Below the pieces are notes generated by a model. The model was not told the origin of the DNA, did not search any database, and saw only the letters and a list, made by a program, of their open reading frames with translations. Below, in pieces: positions 51,006 to 59,719 of a stretch of DNA of 64,000 nucleotides. Position numbers and translations under genes: made by a program. Each line of letters starts with the position of its first letter. Positions within the stretch are counted from its first letter, which is position 1. Source of the DNA: Cryomorphaceae bacterium (GTDB taxonomy: Bacteria > Bacteroidota > Bacteroidia > Flavobacteriales > Schleiferiaceae); NCBI GenBank assembly GCA_021298655.1, contig JAJTFK010000005.1, positions 1-64,000 on the forward strand, written 5' to 3'.

Positions 51006-52475
51006 ATGTCCAAAATGACCGAAATCGAACGCACCCCGCTGGGCGAAGAACGCCAGGGCGAAGTCCTGCTGCGCGAAGGCCTGGGTCGCGGTAAGAAACT
51101 CTTCCTGGAATCCTATGGGTGCCAGATGAATTTTTCGGACAGCGAGATTGTGGCGTCCATCCTTCACAAGGACGGCTACGAAACCACCGACAAGCTCGAA
51201 GAAGCCGACCTGGTGCTGCTCAACACCTGCTCCATTCGCGAGAAGGCCGAGCAAACCGTGCGCAACCGCCTCGATCAGTTTAACGCACTGAAGGCCAAGA
51301 ATCCGGAACTGAAAATCGGCGTGCTGGGCTGCATGGCCGAGCGGGTTCGGGAGAAGTTTTTTGAGGAAGAGAAGCTGGTCGACCTCGTCGTGGGCCCCGA
51401 CGCCTACCGCGACCTGCCCAACCTGCTCGAGGAGCTCGACGGGGGGCGCAAGGCCGTCAACGTCATCCTGAGCAAGGAAGAGACCTACCACGATATTGAA
51501 CCGGTCCGCCTCGGCGGCAACGGCATTACGGCCTTCGTGAGCATCACCCGGGGTTGCGACAACATGTGCACCTTTTGTGTGGTTCCGTTTACCCGGGGCC
51601 GCGAGCGCAGCCGCGATCCGCAAACTATTGTCGAAGAGGTGACCCAGCTCTGGAACGACGGCTACCAGGAGGTGACGCTGCTGGGTCAAAACGTGGACTC
51701 TTATTTGTGGTACGGGGGCGGACTCAAAAAGGACTTTACCAAGGCCAGCGCCATGGCCCAGGCGACGGCGGTGCACTTCGCGGACCTGCTGCACTTGGTC
51801 GCCACCGCGGTGCCCGACATGCGCATTCGCTTCTCGACCAGCAACCCTCAGGACATGAAGGACGAGGTGCTGCACGCGATTGCCGCGCACCCCAACGTCT
51901 GCAAGTACATTCACCTTCCGGTGCAGAGCGGATCCTCGCGCATTCTTAAGGAGATGAACCGCGGCCACAACCGCGAGGAGTACTTCGCGCTCATTGACCG
52001 CATCCGACGCATTATTCCGGGCTGCGGCCTGAGCCAGGACATGATTGCCGGCTTCCCGGGCGAGACCGAAGAGGACCACCAGGATACGCTGAGCCTGATG
52101 GAGTACGTGAAGTACGACTTCGGCTACATGTTCGCGTACTCCGAGCGCCCCAACACCTTTGCCGCCCGCAAGCTCGAAGACAACGTTCCGCTCGAAGTCA
52201 AGAAGCGCCGCCTGAACGAAATCATCGCGCTGCAGCAAAAGCACAGCGCCGAGCGCAACGCCGCCTACGTGGGCCAAACCGTCGAAGTTTTGGTCGAAGG
52301 CCGCTCCAAGCGCAGCGAGGACGATTTGTTTGGCCGCACCACCCAGAACACGGTGGTGGTTTTTCCGCGCGAAGCCTACCAGGCCGGACAGTGGGTCAAC
52401 GTCCGCATCGAACGCAGCACGGCCGCCACGCTCCTGGGCGCGGCGGTTGGCTATTCACGCCCTCCACGCTCATGA
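51006..52475 (+). CDS. miaB: tRNA methylthiotransferase MiaB
   Basis: A 489-residue radical SAM enzyme that converts i6A37 to ms2i6A37 in tRNA. The N-terminal UPF0004 domain has three cluster Cys (SYGCQMNFSDSE, NTCSIREKAE, LGCMAERVRE); the radical SAM motif is ITRGCDNMCTFCVVP near residue 180. A C-terminal TRAM domain follows (EVLVEGRSKRS). The length is somewhat over 450 because of the N-terminal 35 residues. The next gene overlaps by ATGA. It heads a conserved Bacteroidota run that ends in groEL. Confidence 0.97.
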   Translation: MSKMTEIERTPLGEERQGEVLLREGLGRGKKLFLESYGCQMNFSDSEIVASILHKDGYETTDKLEEADLVLLNTCSIREKAEQTVRNRLDQFNALKAKNPELKIGVLGCMAERVREKFFEEEKLVDLVVGPDAYRDLPNLLEELDGGRKAVNVILSKEETYHDIEPVRLGGNGITAFVSITRGCDNMCTFCVVPFTRGRERSRDPQTIVEEVTQLWNDGYQEVTLLGQNVDSYLWYGGGLKKDFTKASAMAQATAVHFADLLHLVATAVPDMRIRFSTSNPQDMKDEVLHAIAAHPNVCKYIHLPVQSGSSRILKEMNRGHNREEYFALIDRIRRIIPGCGLSQDMIAGFPGETEEDHQDTLSLMEYVKYDFGYMFAYSERPNTFAARKLEDNVPLEVKKRRLNEIIALQQKHSAERNAAYVGQTVEVLVEGRSKRSEDDLFGRTTQNTVVVFPREAYQAGQWVNVRIERSTAATLLGAAVGYSRPPRS

Positions 52476-52873
52476 ACAAGCTGCTCATATGTTGCTGGTT
52501 GCTGGTTTCTGGGCTGGCGGCGCAGGCGCAGACGCGGTTGCCCGACGGCCGGGTGCAGGACCGCTCGCTGGAGCTGGGGCTGCGGTCCGAGGCGATTAAA
52601 GAGGCGGGCATTTTGCGCCTTTGTGTGGCCAAAGAAGGGCAATGCATCGAAAACCTGACCCTCGGGTTCACGGTGCGGATTTACGACGCCAAGGGCACCG
52701 AAATCTGGAATTCCATTTGGACCGGACAAACGCTTGACCTGAAGTTTAAGAAGCCGTTGCCTTCAGCGCACCGTGTGGTGGTGAAGGCCGTGGCACCCCA
52801 GGTGGTGAACAAGCTCACCGGCAATCCGATTTGGACGGTCGAGCCCCTGGAACTGGAATTTGTTTTGGAATGA
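52472..52873 (+). CDS. Small secreted protein of unknown function
   Basis: A 133-residue protein with a signal peptide (residues 1-19, [19 protein letters not shown]). The rest is beta-rich, with [21 protein letters not shown] in the middle and two Cys around [12 protein letters not shown] do not recognise a family. Start and stop overlap miaB and the sigma-54 activator by ATGA, so it is translationally coupled. Its place in this operon suggests a minor envelope role, but that is inference. Confidence 0.7.
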   Translation: MNKLLICCWLLVSGLAAQAQTRLPDGRVQDRSLELGLRSEAIKEAGILRLCVAKEGQCIENLTLGFTVRIYDAKGTEIWNSIWTGQTLDLKFKKPLPSAHRVVVKAVAPQVVNKLTGNPIWTVEPLELEFVLE

Positions 52874-54099
52874 ACCTACAGGACGTCAAGCTTCGGTTCG
52901 GAATCATCGGAACGCATCCGGCCCTGGATCGGGCGCTGTTTAAGGCGGTGCAGGTTGCGGCCACCGACATTTCGGTCTTGGTGACGGGCGAGAGCGGCGT
53001 CGGCAAGGAGAATATTCCCAAGATCATTCACCAGCTTTCGCACCGCAAGCACGCTCCGCTGGTGGCGGTTAACTGCGGCGCAATTCCCGAGGGAACCATC
53101 GATTCCGAGCTTTTTGGCCACGAGAAGGGTTCGTTTACCGGCGCGACCGGGGCCCGCAAGGGCTACTTCGAGGAGGCGGACGGCGGCACCATATTCTTGG
53201 ATGAGGTGGGCGAGCTTCCCTTGGGTACGCAGGTGCGCCTGCTTCGGGTGCTGGAGACCGGAGAGTTCATCAAGGTCGGTTCGTCCAAGGCCCAAAAGGT
53301 GAACGTTCGGGTGGTGGGGGCGACCAACGTGGACATGCTCGAGAAAATCGACAAGGGCCAGTTTCGCGAAGACCTCTACTACCGCTTGAACACGGTGGAG
53401 ATTTCGCTGCCCTCGCTTCGCGAGCGCAAGGGCGACATCCATCTGCTGTTCCGCAAGTTCGCCCAGGATTTTTCGCAGAAATACCGCGTGCCCGCCATTC
53501 GCCTCTCGGACGAAGCCGTTCGGGTGCTTGAGGCCTACCGCTGGCCCGGCAACATTCGCCAGCTTCGGAATTTGGTCGAACAGCTCTGTGTGGTTGAGAG
53601 CGACCGCGAAATCAATGCCGAGGTGCTGCGGCAGTACATCCCCGAGATCGACCGGCGATCGGTTCCCGTGCGCCGCGACGACGCCCTTTCGCAGTCGGAA
53701 TTCCAAACGGAGCGCGAAATCCTGTATAAGGTCTTGTTTGACATGCGCAACGACCTGAACAACCTCAAGCAGGTGGTCGCCGGATTGGCCGGCGGCAGCT
53801 TTCAAGCCGCTCCGGTTCCCGCAGCGGAAGCTTCGTTGCCCGTGCTGCGCGCCACCGAGCCGACGCCGCCCTCAGAGGGTCCGCGCTACGTCGATTTGGC
53901 GCAGGACCACGAGGAAGAAACCCTGGACGTGGACTCGGCGGTGGAGCCCGATGAGCGCCTTTCGCTTCAGGATTTGGAGTTGGATACCATTCGCCGGGTG
54001 CTCGAGCGCCACAAGGGCCGCCGCAAAAACGCCGCGGCCGAGTTGGGGATTAGCGAACGCACGCTGTACCGAAAAATCAAGCAATTCGGGCTGGAATGA
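52870..54099 (+). CDS. Sigma-54-dependent transcriptional activator
   Basis: A 409-residue AAA+ enhancer-binding protein. Walker A is GESGVGKEN near residue 41, the sigma-54 contact motif is GSFTGA (GAFTGA type) near residue 85, Walker B is IFLDEVGE near residue 109, and the arginine finger region is [10 protein letters not shown]. There is no receiver or sensor domain at the N-terminus, only about 15 residues. The C-terminus has a Fis-type helix-turn-helix ([20 protein letters not shown]). Such minimal activators are conserved in Bacteroidota; the targets are unknown. A candidate -24/-12 site lies before groES. Confidence 0.93.
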   Translation: MNLQDVKLRFGIIGTHPALDRALFKAVQVAATDISVLVTGESGVGKENIPKIIHQLSHRKHAPLVAVNCGAIPEGTIDSELFGHEKGSFTGATGARKGYFEEADGGTIFLDEVGELPLGTQVRLLRVLETGEFIKVGSSKAQKVNVRVVGATNVDMLEKIDKGQFREDLYYRLNTVEISLPSLRERKGDIHLLFRKFAQDFSQKYRVPAIRLSDEAVRVLEAYRWPGNIRQLRNLVEQLCVVESDREINAEVLRQYIPEIDRRSVPVRRDDALSQSEFQTEREILYKVLFDMRNDLNNLKQVVAGLAGGSFQAAPVPAAEASLPVLRATEPTPPSEGPRYVDLAQDHEEETLDVDSAVEPDERLSLQDLELDTIRRVLERHKGRRKNAAAELGISERTLYRKIKQFGLE

Positions 54100-54593
54100 G
54101 GCGGTTGGTGGTGCTGGCCGTGGTCGCGGTTTTGGTTGCTTCGTGCAAGGGGGGCTATTCGTTTACCGGGGGTGACGTGGGCAACGCCAAGACGCTGAGC
54201 GTCGAAGCCTTCGGCAACCGGGCCGATTTGATTAACCCCATGCTGGCGCAGCGTTTTACCACGGAGCTTCAGGCGGTTATGGTGCGCCAGACCCCGCTGT
54301 CGCTGGTTTCGCGCGAGGGGGATTTGCAGTTCAGTGGCGCCGTGGTCGAGTACAGCGTGCGTTCCGAAGCGCCGGCCGCCAACGACCAGGTGGGCCAGAG
54401 CCGACTGAATATGTCGGTCGAGGTCATTTTTGTAAACACCTTAGACGATTCCAAGTCGTTTACCCAAAGGTTTTCGGCGTTCCGAAACTTTCCGGCGTCG
54501 ACGGATTTGCGCAGCGTCGAAGATGCCCTGGTTGAAGAGCTGGTTAGCGAACTCAGCGACAAGATTTTTAACCGAGCTTTAGTCCAATGGTAG
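54096..54593 (+). CDS. lptE: LptE family lipoprotein
   Basis: A 165-residue outer-membrane lipoprotein with lipobox LVASC near residue 17 and the LptE opening [10 protein letters not shown]. In the family LptE plugs LptD and helps insert LPS. The C-terminal part [30 protein letters not shown] is typical. It overlaps the sigma-54 activator stop by ATGA, and the next gene overlaps its end by seven bases. Confidence 0.9.
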   Translation: MRRLVVLAVVAVLVASCKGGYSFTGGDVGNAKTLSVEAFGNRADLINPMLAQRFTTELQAVMVRQTPLSLVSREGDLQFSGAVVEYSVRSEAPAANDQVGQSRLNMSVEVIFVNTLDDSKSFTQRFSAFRNFPASTDLRSVEDALVEELVSELSDKIFNRALVQW

Positions 54594-55663
54594 CAGCTGA
54601 TGCGGCAAGGGTGCGCGAGCTCTGGTCCAATCCGGAGTTGGTCTCGGCGGGCGACGTCCCGATGCTCGAAGAGTTGGTGGCGGATTACCCCGCTGCGGTT
54701 CCGTTGTGGTGGCTTTACCTCCGCGCCGTTCAGCGTGCGGACGCTCCCCAGTTCGCCCAAATTTTGCAGCGCTGTGCTTCCTTAAGTCCCAATCGAGCCG
54801 CCCTAATGGCTTGGGTCGAGGCGCCCCTGCTCCCGGTAAGTACGGCGCAGGGTGCCCGCGGCGCGGTGGTTGCTCAAGCGGTCGAAGTGCCGAAGCCGGT
54901 CGAAGTGCCGAAGCCGGTCGAGGCGCCGAAGCCGGTCGAGGCGCCGAAGATTGCCGAGCAGCCCAAGCCGGCGTCGGCACTCGCTGTGCCCGTTCCACCC
55001 GCTGTGCCTGCGGTGCCGCGCCCCGCGCCACCTGCGGCGGAACCGAATCTGGATTCCCTCCCGGAAAAGGTTCGGGAGCAAATCCTGCGTGCTCGGGCCC
55101 TGAAGGCCAAGATTTCTGGGATTGCCGCGCCGGCGTCGGCTTCAGCACCGATCCACGGGTCGGCTACCGCTTTAACCTCGGTGCCATCCCCCCAAGCGGC
55201 CGAACCTCCGGTTGTGGCGCCGAAACCTGCCAAACCCAAGGTGCGCGCCGCCGCAGCGACCGAACGGCCCGTATCGCCTCCGGCCCAGACGTCGCCCGAC
55301 CGAATAACGCCGCCCGCAGCACAGGTTGCGCCTGCCTCAGAGTCCGATTTGAGTCCCTTCGCGCAGTTCGTGGCCCAACTGGCGGACCAGTCTGCCGATC
55401 GCCCAACGTCAAGTGATCTGATTGATCAGTTTTTAACCGCCAACCCACGGATTTCGCCCGTCGCCAAGGACGCTCCGCCCATCGACGTGCGCACCCAGCC
55501 CGACGCCCAAGTGACCGGATTGGTTACCGAAACCCTGGCGCGGATGTATGCCGAGCAGGGGCATGTGGCCAAGGCGATTCAAGCCTACGAAATTTTAAAG
55601 CTTCGAGTTCCGGAGAAAAGTCCGATATTTGCCGCCCGCATCGAAGCGCTGCGAAACTCTTAA
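54587..55663 (+). CDS. TPR-like protein with Pro/Lys-rich repeat region
   Basis: A 358-residue protein. The N-terminus (residues 1-80) and C-terminus (ETLARMYAEQGHVAKAIQAYEILK near residue 310) look like tetratricopeptide helices. Between is a long disordered segment with four 6-residue repeats (PKPVEV/PKPVEA type) at about residues 98-122 and many Ala/Pro residues. There is no signal peptide, so it is likely cytosolic. Function is unknown; homologues occur between lptE and secG in other Bacteroidota, as I recall. It starts inside lptE. Confidence 0.75.
   Translation: MVAADAARVRELWSNPELVSAGDVPMLEELVADYPAAVPLWWLYLRAVQRADAPQFAQILQRCASLSPNRAALMAWVEAPLLPVSTAQGARGAVVAQAVEVPKPVEVPKPVEAPKPVEAPKIAEQPKPASALAVPVPPAVPAVPRPAPPAAEPNLDSLPEKVREQILRARALKAKISGIAAPASASAPIHGSATALTSVPSPQAAEPPVVAPKPAKPKVRAAAATERPVSPPAQTSPDRITPPAAQVAPASESDLSPFAQFVAQLADQSADRPTSSDLIDQFLTANPRISPVAKDAPPIDVRTQPDAQVTGLVTETLARMYAEQGHVAKAIQAYEILKLRVPEKSPIFAARIEALRNS
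54880..54951 (+). repeat. 18-bp tandem repeats in the TPR gene
   Basis: Four in-frame units begin at 54880, 54898, 54916 and 54934 (GGTCGAAGTGCCGAAGCC, later GAGGCG variants) and encode the VE-V/A-PKP repeat. Confidence 0.85.
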
Positions 55664-55674
55664 ATTAGGATAGA

Positions 55675-56040
55675 ATGACTACGTTGTTTGTGATTTTGAT
55701 TGCTGTAGTGAGCCTTTTGCTCATGCTGGTTGTACTGGTACAGAGCCCCAAAAGTTCGGGTATGGGCGGTGCCTTTGGGGGCAGCAATGCCAACATGCTC
55801 GGCGGCGTAAAGCGCACAGCGGACTTTTTGGAGCGCGCTACCTGGGTACTCGCTATTGCCTTGATTGTACTGGTGCTGCTGGTCAACATGATTAATCCGG
55901 GCACCGCTTCGGCTGAAGTTCAGGAGTCGGCCATGGAAGAGCAGCTCAACGAAACTCCGGCTCAGGCGCCCGTTCAAACGCCCAGTCAGGCTCCGGCGCA
56001 GCCCGCCCAACCGGCGGATTTGCCCCAGTCGGCCGAGTAA
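55675..56040 (+). CDS. secG: Preprotein translocase subunit SecG
   Basis: A 121-residue membrane protein. Two transmembrane helices near residues 3-23 and 57-79 flank the conserved loop VQSPKSSGMGGAFGGSNAN. It stimulates SecYEG-mediated export. The C-terminal 40 residues are Gln/Ala/Pro-rich and variable, as in Bacteroidota SecG. It lies 11 bases after the TPR gene and ends the operon before a terminator. Confidence 0.94.
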   Translation: MTTLFVILIAVVSLLLMLVVLVQSPKSSGMGGAFGGSNANMLGGVKRTADFLERATWVLAIALIVLVLLVNMINPGTASAEVQESAMEEQLNETPAQAPVQTPSQAPAQPAQPADLPQSAE

Positions 56041-56061
56041 GCTCAAACTGACACTTTTACC

Positions 56062-56091
56062 AAAGGCGCTGACAGATTGTCGCGCCTTTTT
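56062..56091 (+). terminator. Rho-independent terminator after secG
   Basis: Outer stem AAAGGCGC/GCGCCTTT (56062-56069 with 56082-56089) with an inner GACA/TGTC stem (56071-56074 with 56078-56081) is followed by T residues to 56091. The inner part is also the repeat shared with 50960-50974. Confidence 0.8.
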
Positions 56092-56115
56092 GTGTTTTAG
56101 GCCTTTTTCGGGCTG

Positions 56116-56131
56116 TGGCACAACCTGTGCA
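56116..56131 (+). promoter_or_regulatory. Sigma-54 promoter candidate of groESL
   Basis: TGGCAC-N5-GTGCA (56116-56131) has the -24 GG and -12 GC exactly 10 nt apart; consensus is TGGCAC-N5-TTGCA, so only one base differs. No TAnnTTTG box was seen in the groES leader. Transcription would start near 56142, 57 nt before the start codon. Confidence 0.4.
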
Positions 56132-56146
56132 GTGTACGCGTCCGGG

Positions 56147-56160
56147 TTCCGATTTCGGAA
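56147..56160. promoter_or_regulatory. Palindrome in the groES leader
   Basis: TTCCGATTTCGGAA is a perfect 14-bp palindrome, extended by GG/CC pairs beyond one mismatch. A CIRCE element (TTAGCACTC-N9-GAGTGCTAA) is absent, so this is the best candidate for a heat-shock operator or mRNA hairpin. Confidence 0.4.
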
Positions 56161-56198
56161 TCCGACCTAACCTTAGATAACCAAACTAGATAGACACT

Positions 56199-56477
56199 AT
56201 GGCTAATTTGACCATTCGTCCGCTGGCTGACCGGGTGATTGTCGAGCCCGCGGCAGCAGAGACCAAGACGGCATCGGGCATCATCATCCCCGATACCGCT
56301 CAAGAGAAGCCCCAGCGCGGCATCATTCGTGCGGTAGGTAACGGCAAGAAGGACGAGCCGATGACCGTAAAGGTTGGCGATACCGTGCTGTACGCGAAGT
56401 ACGCTGGAAGCGAAATCAAGTACGAGGGAACCGACTACTTGATCATGCGCGAGTCCGACATTTTAGCAATTATCTAA
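56199..56477 (+). CDS. groES: Co-chaperonin GroES
   Basis: A 92-residue co-chaperonin that caps Gro[14 protein letters not shown] at the N-terminus, the mobile loop with [10 protein letters not shown] near residue 27 and the basket [19 protein letters not shown] are typical. The length is normal. It starts the groES-groEL operon, 16 bases before groEL, with an unusual leader of about 100 bases after the secG terminator. Confidence 0.97.
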   Translation: MANLTIRPLADRVIVEPAAAETKTASGIIIPDTAQEKPQRGIIRAVGNGKKDEPMTVKVGDTVLYAKYAGSEIKYEGTDYLIMRESDILAII

Positions 56478-56493
56478 TACGACCGAAGAAATC

Positions 56494-58125
56494 ATGAGTG
56501 CAAAAGATATCAAGTTTGATGTAGCCGCCCGCGACGGAATGCGCGCTGGCGTCGATGCCCTGGCCAACGCCGTTAAGGTGACCCTAGGCCCCAAGGGACG
56601 CAACGTAATCATCGAGAAGTCGTTTGGCGCTCCGCACGTAACCAAAGACGGCGTGACGGTAGCCAAGGAGATTACCCTTGAAGACAAAATTCAAAACCTC
56701 GGCGCCCAGATGGTGAAGGAGGTGGCCAGTAAGACCGCCGACATCGCCGGCGACGGAACCACTACCGCCACGGTACTCGCCCAGGCCATTGTGAGCCAAG
56801 GCCATAAGAACGTGGCCGCCGGAGCCAACCCCATGGACCTCAAGCGCGGCATCGACAAGGCCGTTGCGGCCGTCGTGGCCAACCTGCGCAGTCAGTCGCA
56901 GGAAGTGGGCGACAACAACCAAAAAGTGGAGCAAGTAGCCACGATTTCGGCCAACAACGACCCCGCAATTGGGGCCCTCATTGCCGAAGCCATGGCCAAG
57001 GTGAAGAAGGAAGGCGTCATCACGGTAGAGGAAGCTAAGGGTACCGAAACCTACGTGGACGTGGTGGAAGGCATGCAGTTTGACCGCGGCTACCTGTCGG
57101 CCTACTTCGTGACCAACACCGAGAAAATGGTGGCGGACTTGGACCGTCCGTTCATCTTGATCTACGACAAGAAGATCAGCACGATGAAGGAGTTGCTTCC
57201 GATTCTTGAGCCGGTGGCGCAGACGGGCAAGCCCCTGTTGATCATTGCCGAAGACGTCGACGGCGAGGCCCTCGGTACGCTGGTGGTGAACAAGATCCGC
57301 GGTGCGCTTAAGATTGCGGCCGTAAAGGCTCCGGGCTTCGGAGACCGCCGCAAGGCCATGCTCGAAGACATCGCCGTCCTCACCGGCGGAACGGTCATCA
57401 GCGAGGAGCGCGGATTCAAGCTGGAGAACGCCACGATGGACATGCTCGGTACCGCCGAGAAGGTGACCATCGACAAGGACAACACGACCGTGGTAAACGG
57501 AGCCGGAAGCAGCGCGGACATTCAGGCGCGCGTGCAGCAAATCAAGGCTCAAATCGAGACCACGACCAGCGACTACGACCGCGAAAAGCTTCAGGAGCGC
57601 TTGGCCAAGTTGGCCGGTGGCGTGGCCGTGCTCTACGTGGGCGCAGCCTCTGAGGTGGAGATGAAGGAGAAGAAGGACCGCGTGGACGACGCCCTTGCGG
57701 CGACGCGCGCAGCCATCGAGGAGGGCATTGTTCCGGGCGGAGGCGTTGCGCTGGTGCGCTCGTCGGAGGCCTTGGCGAAGCTCGAAGGGGCCAATTTCGA
57801 CGAGAACACGGGCATCAAAATCGTGGCACGCGCCATTGAGGAGCCGCTTCGCGTCATCGTGGGCAACGCCGGCCTTGAGGGTTCGGTGATTGTGGCCAAG
57901 GTGAAGGAGGGCAAGGCCGACTTCGGATTCAACGCCAAGACGGAGGAGTACTGTTCCATGTACGAGGCCGGCATCATTGATCCGACCAAGGTGACCCGTG
58001 TGGCGCTGGAGAATGCGGCTTCGGTAGCATCGCTGCTCCTCACCACCGAGGCGACGATCGTCGAACTTCCCAAGAAGGAGGCTCCGATGCCTCCCATGGG
58101 CGGCGGAATGGACGGCATGATGTAA
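56494..58125 (+). CDS. groEL: Chaperonin GroEL
   Basis: A 543-residue chaperonin. ATP-binding [11 protein letters not shown] near residue 87 and the hinge/apical motifs [14 protein letters not shown] and [10 protein letters not shown] are present. The C-terminus ends in a short Gly/Met-rich tail (GGGMDGMM). The length is standard. It forms the double-ring folding chamber with GroES and is followed by a strong terminator. Confidence 0.98.
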   Translation: MSAKDIKFDVAARDGMRAGVDALANAVKVTLGPKGRNVIIEKSFGAPHVTKDGVTVAKEITLEDKIQNLGAQMVKEVASKTADIAGDGTTTATVLAQAIVSQGHKNVAAGANPMDLKRGIDKAVAAVVANLRSQSQEVGDNNQKVEQVATISANNDPAIGALIAEAMAKVKKEGVITVEEAKGTETYVDVVEGMQFDRGYLSAYFVTNTEKMVADLDRPFILIYDKKISTMKELLPILEPVAQTGKPLLIIAEDVDGEALGTLVVNKIRGALKIAAVKAPGFGDRRKAMLEDIAVLTGGTVISEERGFKLENATMDMLGTAEKVTIDKDNTTVVNGAGSSADIQARVQQIKAQIETTTSDYDREKLQERLAKLAGGVAVLYVGAASEVEMKEKKDRVDDALAATRAAIEEGIVPGGGVALVRSSEALAKLEGANFDENTGIKIVARAIEEPLRVIVGNAGLEGSVIVAKVKEGKADFGFNAKTEEYCSMYEAGIIDPTKVTRVALENAASVASLLLTTEATIVELPKKEAPMPPMGGGMDGMM

Positions 58126-58153
58126 TCCACCCGCTCGTTCTGAGTAAACACGG

Positions 58154-58186
58154 CCGCCCTGGGGAAACCTGGGGCGGTTTTTTTTT
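58154..58186 (+). terminator. Rho-independent terminator after groEL
   Basis: Stem CCGCCC/GGGCGG (58154-58159 with 58172-58177) is followed by nine T (58178-58186). Confidence 0.85.
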
Positions 58187-58187
58187 G

Positions 58188-58206
58188 GTAACTAGTTGCT
58201 AGTTAC
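58188..58206. repeat. Inverted repeat at the end of the kinase-like gene
   Basis: GTAACTAGTTGCTAGTTAC is a perfect 8-bp-arm hairpin overlapping the stop codon of the minus-strand gene. No T run follows on the minus strand, so termination would be factor-dependent or at a slower site. Confidence 0.6.
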
Positions 58207-58842
58207 TAGAAGCAAATACGCCAATGCGCCCAAGCTGGGCAGGGCCAAGTTGTCGATTCCGCGCCCGAGCAGGGATTCGCTCAGGCTTAAGCCGGCCACG
58301 GCGGCGACGGCGGTTCCTGTCAGCGGAATTCCGTGTGCGGCGCACAGAACAAGTCCCGCGGCAAAAAAGCTGAGGCTGCCGGCCACGGACTTGCCAAACC
58401 AGAGTTTGGGCGACGGAATTTGACCGCCCCATTCCGCGGCCACGTCCAGGATGCCCAGGGTGAGCAGGCCGAAGCGCAGTGCGCGGGTGGCCAGTCCGTG
58501 GTCCAAACCCAGGGCATAGTATACGAGCCATACGGCCAGCCCAATTCCCAAAGGAAAAACCACTTCACCCCAGGTCTTGCGCGGCACCTCGTGGATGCTG
58601 GTAAATACTTTAAACGCTTTGGATAGGCCGAGGACCACCGTAAATGTTCCAGCGAGTACCAGCATCCATCCCGGACTGAGGTAGCTTGGCAAGGCCATGC
58701 TGATTAAGGCGGTGCTGACGTGCAGGATTTTACGGGTGACGGTTCCGGAGATCTGCCTGCGCCTCTTGACGGCTTCCATGAGGACGAACAGGATTCCGAA
58801 CAGGCCGGAGAAGGCCCAAAATGCGAACGGAGGGTAGGTCAT
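58192..58842 (-). CDS. VTE5/SEC59-type isoprenoid-alcohol kinase-like membrane protein
   Basis: A 216-residue membrane protein with about six transmembrane segments. The family motif VTRKILHVSTALI (RKxxH) is near residue 36, and the pattern FPLGIGLAVWLV ... GIDNLALPSL resembles dolichol/phytol kinase and related CTP-dependent lipid kinases. These phosphorylate isoprenoid alcohols. The frame is open upstream through the GNAT gene; MTYPPFAFWAF at 58842 is the natural start. It is the last gene of the five-gene operon, four bases after the GNAT gene. Confidence 0.7.
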   Translation of the reverse strand: MTYPPFAFWAFSGLFGILFVLMEAVKRRRQISGTVTRKILHVSTALISMALPSYLSPGWMLVLAGTFTVVLGLSKAFKVFTSIHEVPRKTWGEVVFPLGIGLAVWLVYYALGLDHGLATRALRFGLLTLGILDVAAEWGGQIPSPKLWFGKSVAGSLSFFAAGLVLCAAHGIPLTGTAVAAVAGLSLSESLLGRGIDNLALPSLGALAYLLLVTSN

Positions 58843-58846
58843 GGGT

Positions 58847-59719
58847 TTAGGGGTAGTAGTAGGCCGCGTAGCTGCGAATGAGGTGGATGTCGGGGTCGGG
58901 CATGCGGTTGACCCGGTTTTCGGTGTGCACCAGCGCATAAATGCAGCGCGGTGCCCGGCGGTCTTTGGCCATATGGTGCAGCGCACCGGCCACAGCGTTC
59001 CCCAGTCCTTGCGCCTGATGTTCGGGCAGGAGCCCAATGGTTTTGAACACGACGGTCCCGTCGGGAAGGGCAAAGAGGTAGGTGAAGCCCACACGCTGGG
59101 CGCCAAGGCATACCCAGTGGAGGATTGGGGTGCCGCGGTGCAGGTCGCTCAAGCTGGCGGTCCACCGGCCAAACTGCGCGGGGCTCAGCCGTTGGTAGCC
59201 AAAATTTCCGCTAAAAATCCGGTCGATGACCTCGTGAAGAACCTCCATTTGGGCGGGATCGGCGGGGTTCATCGGATCCAGGGCGAATCCCTCGGCCTTC
59301 CAGCGGTCGAGAAAGGGCTGCGACACGTCGATCACGTTTTGGAAGTGGCTGCGCTCGGCGCTCCGGTAGTGGATGGTTTTCGACGGGCCCTGGGCCTCGA
59401 GCAGGGCGGCGTATTCGGGGCGGGTGCGCCACTCGCCGGGGAAGTAGGGGGCTCCCGAGTCGTCGGTTACCACGCGGTAGGGCAGAAACGTGGAACCCAG
59501 CAAGGGTCCTACCCAGGGTCCGGGAACGGCGGCGCGGAGCGCGGACCATTCCGCCGCGAACGCCGTCGGGTCGACGTCGGGTTCGGTTTCGAGGTAGCCG
59601 AATGCCCAGACCGCCGCGGGCTCCTCGGTTAGCGCGTAGAGGCCGAGAACGAAGCCGTTGCCGTCGTACCATTGGGCTTGAGGTTGCTCGGTAAAGAATG
59701 CCCAGGCGCTGCGGAGCAC
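58847..59719 (-). CDS. GNAT-family acetyltransferase-like protein
   Basis: A 290-residue protein. The N-terminal half has GPLLGSTFLPYRVVTDD and PEYAALLEAQG, and the C-terminal half has the acetyl-CoA binding pattern (TIGLLPEHQAQGLGNAVAGAL near residue 228), so it belongs to a two-part GNAT family. The start used is GTG at 59719; the preceding 91 bases lie inside the PEP-synthase-like gene. Removing one G from a GGGG run (59747-59750) would join an ATG at 59759 and give MIFGFADYDPEEPVLRSAW, so a frameshift at the N-terminus is likely. The acceptor is unknown. Confidence 0.65.
   Translation of the reverse strand: MLRSAWAFFTEQPQAQWYDGNGFVLGLYALTEEPAAVWAFGYLETEPDVDPTAFAAEWSALRAAVPGPWVGPLLGSTFLPYRVVTDDSGAPYFPGEWRTRPEYAALLEAQGPSKTIHYRSAERSHFQNVIDVSQPFLDRWKAEGFALDPMNPADPAQMEVLHEVIDRIFSGNFGYQRLSPAQFGRWTASLSDLHRGTPILHWVCLGAQRVGFTYLFALPDGTVVFKTIGLLPEHQAQGLGNAVAGALHHMAKDRRAPRCIYALVHTENRVNRMPDPDIHLIRSYAAYYYP

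Noticed and set aside
56101-56198. CIRCE/HrcA operator before groES
   Set aside because: No TTAGCACTC-N9-GAGTGCTAA or close variant is present; the palindrome found has a different sequence.
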